10,496 nt of DNA from Chroococcidiopsidaceae cyanobacterium CP_BM_RX_35 (GTDB lineage Bacteria; Cyanobacteriota; Cyanobacteriia; Cyanobacteriales; Chroococcidiopsidaceae), in contig JAFAVL010000355.1 of the NCBI GenBank assembly GCA_019242465.1, forward strand, positions 1 through 10,496. The letters are read 5' to 3'. Of this stretch, positions 7,145-10,496 are shown piece after piece (positions within the stretch are counted from its first letter, which is position 1; each line of letters begins with the position of its first letter). The notes beneath the pieces are model-generated. The model was not told where the DNA came from. It ran no database searches and saw only the letters and a list, made by a program, of their open reading frames with translations. Position numbers and translations under genes: made by a program.

Positions 7145-7174
7145 AAGAAAAATCCCAGCATTAGAAGCCGGGAT
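7145..7174 (-). terminator. Intrinsic terminator behind the DUF2171 gene
   Basis: On the minus strand ATCCCGGC (7174-7167) pairs with GCTGGGAT (7159-7152) across a 7-base loop, fully in RNA because the one mismatch is a G-U pair. TTTTTCTTTT follows directly. It ends the leftward transcript that comes from the DUF2171 gene and separates it from the aminotransferase. Confidence 0.75.
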
Positions 7175-7382
7175 AATCTTTGCGCAACGTCAGCCAAGAT
7201 CGCCTCATTCACTGTCATATACTGACATTTTGCTTTCAAGGAGACGATTGATCGTCGCATTTATCGATCTATGCGGCTTTCCAGACTGACCAAGATTTTC
7301 AGCTCCGTCTAAGAACTTCAGCTCCCTGGAATCCCTGTTAAGCGTTTTGGTCAAGAGCCTAGATAAGCCGAGTAAGTATCCT

Positions 7383-7649
7383 TTACATAGCAGGCTTCTC
7401 ATTCATTAGCCCTGCCCGAAACTCGTCTGGAGTCTTGTTGAGGTATACGGCCTGCTCATCAACGGATTCCACCCACTCTACAGGAATCCAATGGTGCTGA
7501 CCATCGGGTGCATCGCCCTTAGTCAGCTTAATATACTTCTCGCCGTCCATGTGATCTACAGTGCCAATATTCACGCCAGACGCTCCTTGCATACTACCTT
7601 CACCTTTAGCGTGAATCATCATATGCTCCTTAATCTTCGATGTATCCAT
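7383..7649 (-). CDS. DUF2171 family small protein
   Basis: The 88-residue soluble protein matches the DUF2171 pattern: it opens MDTSKIKEHM, has GVNIGTVDHMDGEKYIKLTK (25-44) as a PRC-barrel-like beta segment, then DAPDGQHHWIPVEWVESVD (46-64) and a charged tail with NKTPDEFR. Family members are short proteins of unknown biochemical role, often found next to stress or envelope genes. GGAGG (7660-7656) sits 6 bases before ATG 7649 and fixes the start there. The frame is open up to a TTG at 7667, but that would bury the ribosome site inside the gene. An insertion after residue 14 (KGEGSMQGAS) makes the first loop longer than I would expect for the family. The upstream DUF4383 gene is on the same strand 124 bases away, so the two may be co-transcribed; a good terminator follows at 7145-7174. 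Confidence 0.9.
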   Translation of the reverse strand: MDTSKIKEHMMIHAKGEGSMQGASGVNIGTVDHMDGEKYIKLTKGDAPDGQHHWIPVEWVESVDEQAVYLNKTPDEFRAGLMNEKPAM

Positions 7650-7671
7650 AGAAAACCTCCGGTGCAAAATT

Positions 7672-7769
7672 ATGACTAGAACTACTCATTCAACACCACC
7701 TAAAGCCTCCTGGCTGCTATCTAGTTAGGGAGTCTCCTTTCCTAAAAGTGGTGTCTGGACAGTAGTCAT
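7672..7769. repeat. Nested inverted repeat between DUF4383 and DUF2171 genes
   Basis: ATGACTA (7672-7678) pairs with TAGTCAT (7763-7769). Inside it ACACCAC (7693-7699) pairs with GTGGTGT (7748-7754). Both are perfect, enclosing about 48 bases. It covers most of the spacer and could be a small non-autonomous element, a leader structure for DUF2171, or chance. Confidence 0.3.
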
Positions 7770-7773
7770 CTCT

Positions 7774-8199
7774 TTAGAATGTGCGCTTTTCGACCAATGT
7801 TGTTTCTGGTGTCACGTACCCAAAGTAAGCAGCAATCAGTGCTGTCAATCCATGCAACCATACATCACTACCAAAAATGGGGATATAACCGAACATTGTG
7901 TAAGTAGTTGGAATCAACCCCAAAATCGCTAGTAAGGCATAGAAAATTGTCAAACCCTGTGCGAATAAACGTGCGTTTTCCAAGCGACGATAGGCAAAGA
8001 TTCCCAAGGCACCAACAATCAGATGGATGATATTGTGCCAGAGATTGATTGGAAACAGACCGAACAAGTAAGCATATCCACCCTTAATCGCAAAGGCTGG
8101 TATGCCTCCAGGCAGTGAAATCAGATTTGGTACAAATCCCAACAAACCTATCAATACAAAGACAATACCAACAATCAAGGCAAAGTAGCGTGTCTTCAT
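7774..8199 (-). CDS. DUF4383 family four-helix membrane protein
   Basis: The 141-residue inner-membrane protein matches DUF4383: RYFALIVGIVFVLIGLLGF (4-22) is helix 1, LFGLFPINLWHNIIHLIVGA (45-64) starts helix 2 with the conserved N-x-x-H-x-x-H-L pattern, QGLTIFYALLAILGLIP (81-97) is helix 3, and SDVWLHGLTALIAAYFGYV (111-129) is helix 4 with its characteristic D-x-W-L-H. The charged tail is cytoplasmic or periplasmic. The biochemical role is unknown; members are found in actinobacteria, cyanobacteria and other groups and often sit near stress genes. ATG 8199 is chosen because AAGGGGG (8214-8208) lies 8 bases upstream and the protein then begins directly before helix 1, as in the family. The frame is open to a TTG at 8292, which would add 31 unrelated residues. 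It probably heads a two-gene unit with DUF2171. Confidence 0.88.
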   Translation of the reverse strand: MKTRYFALIVGIVFVLIGLLGFVPNLISLPGGIPAFAIKGGYAYLFGLFPINLWHNIIHLIVGALGIFAYRRLENARLFAQGLTIFYALLAILGLIPTTYTMFGYIPIFGSDVWLHGLTALIAAYFGYVTPETTLVEKRTF

Positions 8200-9177
8200 A
8201 ACTGATGCCCCCTTCTCTAGGGACTTAACTAAGCTAGTGGCTGAACAGGAGTTTCCATTCGTCTGAGTTATGTTTCCTCCTGCCAGTGCCAAGAAGCGCC
8301 AAGTAGGTCAAAGTAAGTGTAACTTCTTTAGTTCTGGTTGGATGCTAAGCGAAGAACTTATCAACTCAGTCGGCATTGATCTATGACCTACTACTCTAGC
8401 CAACTTCTTATCTTAATTATCAAAGCTTTCACAGAAATCGGCTCGATTATGCAAACTAATGCAACATTTAAATCCTATACTGCCTCGGTTTACGACTCAG
8501 CAATGGCAGTTGCCCTTGAGGTCTCTAACGTTGATGCTACAACATTCTCGCCGCTGCCCGACTCAGCTTCCTTATCACCTCATAGGTGACGCAAATTCCT
8601 TGCTCAAGCATCAATTTCCAAAATCAGGAGTGCGAATATTCCTTACAATTATGCCGCCGGAAATGGCATCGCAGCTCTGAACACAACAACAACACCCACG
8701 CTTCTATTAGCTTAGTTATTTCCTCTTTTAAATCATTACTATTCAGGGTTATACTGATTGATGACTTCACGGTTGAAATACCGGATAATCAGTTACATTG
8801 CCCCCTATTTTCTACCAGGTTGAGGAAATATTAGCTTTTGAGTTGGGTGTTGCTGTTACTTGACGAGACAGATAGCAATGCTTCAGGGTTTTTCTCCTTA
8901 GCTCAATTAAACTTTGACTTGACATCTGCCAGGGAAGCTTGGGTGCTTCAATTACTAAGTTACCACTCCTGGATGAGGGAGGATTTTTTAGCAACTAAAC
9001 TTTACTTTTGGTACCAATCAAGTTGTTGAATCTTGCAGGAGCAAAGCGTGGGATTGATATCATATGCAGGAAGATGTGAAAGCAATCAGTGTTGAGATGA
9101 GAAAACTCAAAGAAAAAATGTTTGCTCGTTTTCGGTTTCACAATCCATGCTATAGTAATCCGTGCAGGAGTTAGAAA

Positions 9178-9256
9178 ATCTCCTCGGTGTTCTCTGCGCC
9201 TCTGCGGTTCGTTAACAGAAATATTGTTCATAAATCAAATAGGACTGCTATAATAT
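9178..9256. repeat. Probable dispersed cyanobacterial intergenic repeat
   Basis: The text CTCTGCGCCTCTGCGGTTCG (9192-9211) followed by GTTAAC and then CAAATAGGACTGCTATA (9236-9252) resembles strings I remember as very frequent between genes of Nostoc-like and related cyanobacteria. Only one copy lies in this window, so the repetition itself is from memory and not shown here. Confidence 0.45.
9224..9254 (+). promoter_or_regulatory. Extended -10 promoter facing the glycosyltransferase genes
   Basis: TGCTATAAT (9246-9254) is a perfect TGn-TATAAT extended -10. TTGTTC at 9224-9229 is a partial -35 at 19-base spacing; TGTTCA at 9225-9230 gives 18. It points toward the GNAT remnant and the glycosyltransferase at 9406, and lies within the repeat-like segment. 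Confidence 0.45.
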
Positions 9257-9307
9257 GTTGCTAATTGGCTCCCTGTCGCTTCAGTGGGAGTCTACCCTCT
9301 TCCTCCC

Positions 9308-9403
9308 CTAGCCAAGGGGAAAGGTCTGGGTAGAAAACTGTTGGCAGAAGCGCTGACTCGTGCGGTTCTTGCTGCTCAAGAGATTGGGATATTTGCTGTG
9401 TAA
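9308..9403 (+). pseudogene. GNAT acetyltransferase fragment (core motif A only)
   Basis: In the frame ending at TAA 9401-9403 the sequence reads KGKGLGRKLLAEALTRA followed by VLAAQEIGIFAV and a stop. GKGLGRKLL is the acetyl-CoA pyrophosphate-binding loop (Q/R-x-x-G-x-G/A) of GNAT enzymes, and the helix that follows, then a beta strand, is exactly the order of motif A. An intact enzyme would have about 90-110 residues before this and some 40 after it. Upstream in frame there is a TAA at about 9253 and the intervening codons (YPLPPLA and before) do not resemble a GNAT N-terminus. The premature stop falls inside the strand after motif A. I read it as the leftover of a deleted gene. It ends 2 bases before the glycosyltransferase ATG. 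An intact short protein from GTG near 9285 is possible but could not fold as a GNAT. Confidence 0.6.
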
Positions 9404-9405
9404 AA

Positions 9406-10023
9406 ATGACGAAGGAACACTTAATTGTTTTCACTCGCTATCCAGAGCCAGGAAAGACGAAAACCAGACTCATCCCGGCGTTGGGAGCGCAGGGGGCGGC
9501 AGATATTCAACGCCAGATGACTGAATACACACTTTCACAGGCAAAGGAACTGCAATTGCGCTCTGTTTCTGTAGAAGTCCGCTATGACGGTGGTAAGCGG
9601 CAGTTGATGCAAGACTGGTTGGGGTACGATATTGTCTGTCGGTCTCAAGGCAAAGGCGATCTTGGCTCTCGGATGATGCGATCGCATCAGTTCGCCGTCA
9701 AAACTGGCAGAGACTATGTTGTCATCATTGGTACCGATTGCCCTGGGTTGAATGTCGAGGTGATGACGCAAGCGTTTCACAAACTGCACTTAGCGTACGA
9801 CCTAGTTCTCGGTCCAGCAATTGATGGCGGCTATTATTTGATTGGTCTAAGTCGTTTGCTCCCAGAATTATTCACTGGCATCAGCTGGGGCACTGCTGAA
9901 GTCTTGCAGCAGACAGTAGCAATCGCTCAAAAGCTTAACTTATCAATTGCCTATCTAGCCCCACTAGCAGATGTTGATCGCCCAGAAGACCTGTCTATCT
10001 GGACAGATATTATGGAGAGTTAG
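9406..10023 (+). CDS. TIGR04282 (DUF2064) glycosyltransferase, arsenosugar-type
   Basis: The 205-residue protein has a GT-A nucleotidyl/glycosyltransferase fold close to the MobA/CofC group. It starts LIVFTRYPEPGKTKTRLIPALG (6-27), the nucleotide-binding loop with Arg11, Lys17 and Arg21. GDLGSRM is at 84-90, IIGTDCPGL at 107-115 supplies the DxD-like metal site (Asp111), LGPAIDGGYYLIGL at 135-148 is the second diagnostic block, and ADVDRPEDL (188-196) is the usual end. Databases name the family arsenosugar biosynthesis glycosyltransferase because it often accompanies the radical-SAM enzyme ArsS; many members have no arsenic genes nearby, so the substrate is open. Length is typical and the catalytic blocks are intact. 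ATG 9406 has no good ribosome site; the GNAT fragment stop is 2 bases upstream, so translation may be re-initiation from that short frame. The partner TIGR04283 gene follows at once. Confidence 0.92.
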   Translation: MTKEHLIVFTRYPEPGKTKTRLIPALGAQGAADIQRQMTEYTLSQAKELQLRSVSVEVRYDGGKRQLMQDWLGYDIVCRSQGKGDLGSRMMRSHQFAVKTGRDYVVIIGTDCPGLNVEVMTQAFHKLHLAYDLVLGPAIDGGYYLIGLSRLLPELFTGISWGTAEVLQQTVAIAQKLNLSIAYLAPLADVDRPEDLSIWTDIMES

Positions 10024-10036
10024 GAGACAAAATATA
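10022..10036 (+). promoter_or_regulatory. Ribosome binding site placing an ATA start codon
   Basis: AGGAG at 10022-10026 overlaps the TAG stop of the upstream gene and is 7 bases before ATA 10034-10036. The downstream frame has no ATG, GTG or TTG between its upstream region and the first conserved strand, so the ribosome site points to ATA as the start, where homologues would have ATG. Confidence 0.5.
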
Positions 10037-10496
10037 GCTACCAGCAAAATTTCTATTATCATCCCAGTGCTGAATGAGGCAAGAATCCTGCCAACAACGC
10101 TAGCTAAGGCTCAGCTTGGTACAGATGTAGAAGTCATTGTGGTGGATGGAGGCAGTCAAGACAGTACAGTCAAGCTGGTTCAATCACTGGGCATAAGAGT
10201 TTTGGTAGTAAGGGTGGCAGGTCGAGGTGGTCAGATGAATGCTGGTGCTAAAGTGGCTACTGGTGAGATTCTCCTGTTTCTCCATGCCGATACTCTTTTA
10301 CCTAGTGGATTTGACGCTCTGGTTCGTCAAGCTCTAAAGCAACCTGGTGCTGTTGCGGGTGCGTTTGAATTACGGATTGATGGTTCGCTTTTGGGTTTGC
10401 GGTTGGTTGAATACGGAGTGAATTGGCGCTCACGTTGGCTCCAGATGCCCTATGGTGACCAAGCCATTTTCTTAAAAACTGGGTTGTTTCATGTCA
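10034..10496 (+). CDS. TIGR04283 family 2 glycosyltransferase, 3' end cut by window
   Basis: About 154 residues are visible. The frame reads ATSKISIIIPVLNEARILP, the nucleotide-binding first strand of GT2 enzymes, then VEVIVVDGGSQDSTVKLVQS with the first Asp motif, AGRGGQMNAGAKVATGEILL, and FLHADTLLPSGFD with the metal-binding H-x-D. AGAFELRIDG, WRSRWLQMPYGDQAIFLK follow, the G-D-Q-A motif being typical of TIGR04283. The rest of the protein, usually some 70-80 more residues, is beyond the window. With TIGR04282 it forms the pair named arsenosugar biosynthesis glycosyltransferases; the pair almost always occurs together, also in genomes with no known arsenosugars. The start is abnormal: ATA 10034 stands where ATG is expected, 7 bases behind AGGAG. 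GTG 10067 is in frame but would remove the first beta strand. This could be a real weak start, a single-base mutation or a sequencing error. Confidence 0.9.
   Translation, partial: MATSKISIIIPVLNEARILPTTLAKAQLGTDVEVIVVDGGSQDSTVKLVQSLGIRVLVVRVAGRGGQMNAGAKVATGEILLFLHADTLLPSGFDALVRQALKQPGAVAGAFELRIDGSLLGLRLVEYGVNWRSRWLQMPYGDQAIFLKTGLFHV

Larger units (their letters stand above)
8215..9307. other. Long gene-free stretch
   Basis: The first part (8215 to about 8400) must hold the DUF4383 promoter on the minus strand. AGGAGGAAA (8281-8273, minus) is a good ribosome-site match without a suitable start codon behind it, perhaps a lost gene start. From 8400 to 9177 several short open frames exist on both strands, but none has a ribosome site, protein-like composition or a family pattern I know. 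A 36-codon frame at 9064-9174 is no better. I see no tRNA cloverleaf, CRISPR unit or transposase motif. The segment 9178-9256 is repeat-like and described separately. Decayed genes or an unrecognised RNA are both possible. Confidence 0.5.

Noticed and set aside
7245..7258. GACGAT-TG-ATCGTC palindrome as a possible regulator site
   Set aside because: An isolated 6-base-pair palindrome downstream of a gene with no repeated half-sites; likely chance.
7205..7402. 65-codon minus-strand open frame overlapping the end of DUF2171
   Set aside because: No ribosome site, no recognisable pattern, and it runs toward the terminator; probably chance in the 3' region of DUF2171.
8383..9029. Several 60-80 codon frames on both strands
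   Set aside because: Overlapping frames without ribosome sites, with low-complexity Leu/Ser-rich translations and no known motifs.
9064..9174. 36-codon plus-strand frame starting MQEDVKAIS
   Set aside because: Protein-like at first but no ribosome site and no relatives I recognise; too short to support.
8995..9231. 78-codon minus-strand frame with NEPQRRREHRG
   Set aside because: The Arg-rich start is the translation of the repeat-like CTCTGCGCCTCTGCGG segment, a common artefact, and it lacks a ribosome site.

Overview
The window looks like chromosomal DNA of a filamentous or Chroococcidiopsis-like cyanobacterium. The HIP1 octamer GCGATCGC occurs near 368, 4463, 4660 and 9677. Intergenic regions carry palindromic and dispersed repeats of the kind common in cyanobacteria, and the protein families (split MacAB-type exporter, DUF2171, DUF4383, TIGR04282/04283 glycosyltransferase pair) fit that group. 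This is inference from sequence features; no 16S or other marker is present.

Region 1 (1-5571) is a regulated export locus. A membrane-bound NarL-class sensor kinase (1220 down to the left edge) is transcribed away from a four-gene plus-strand cluster: a 159-residue protein made largely of two 44-residue tandem repeats, a MacA/HlyD-type membrane fusion protein, a MacB-type permease, and its separate ATPase. The 272-base divergent spacer holds tandem palindromic sites (TATGACYAAAGYCATA) of the type bound by dimeric NarL/LuxR response regulators. The simplest reading is that the kinase, with a regulator encoded just left of the window, switches on the pump. A hairpin with its T-run on the minus strand closes the region.

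Region 2 (5572-7151) is a GC-rich cluster of short three-base-loop hairpins followed by a minus-strand fold-type I aminotransferase.

Region 3 (7145-8214) holds two small minus-strand genes, DUF4383 (four-helix membrane protein) and DUF2171, ending at a good minus-strand terminator (7145-7174).

Region 4 (8215-9405) is about 1.2 kb with no intact gene. It ends in a dispersed-repeat-like segment with an extended -10 promoter and a clear fragment of a GNAT acetyltransferase.

Region 5 (9406-10496) starts a plus-strand pair of glycosyltransferases annotated in databases as arsenosugar-biosynthesis enzymes (TIGR04282, then TIGR04283). The second lacks an ordinary start codon and seems to begin at ATA behind a strong Shine-Dalgarno sequence; it runs off the right edge.

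The most promising material for something undescribed is the two-component-controlled exporter with its repeat-protein first gene. The arsenosugar pair, the hairpin cluster and the GNAT remnant are secondary points of interest.
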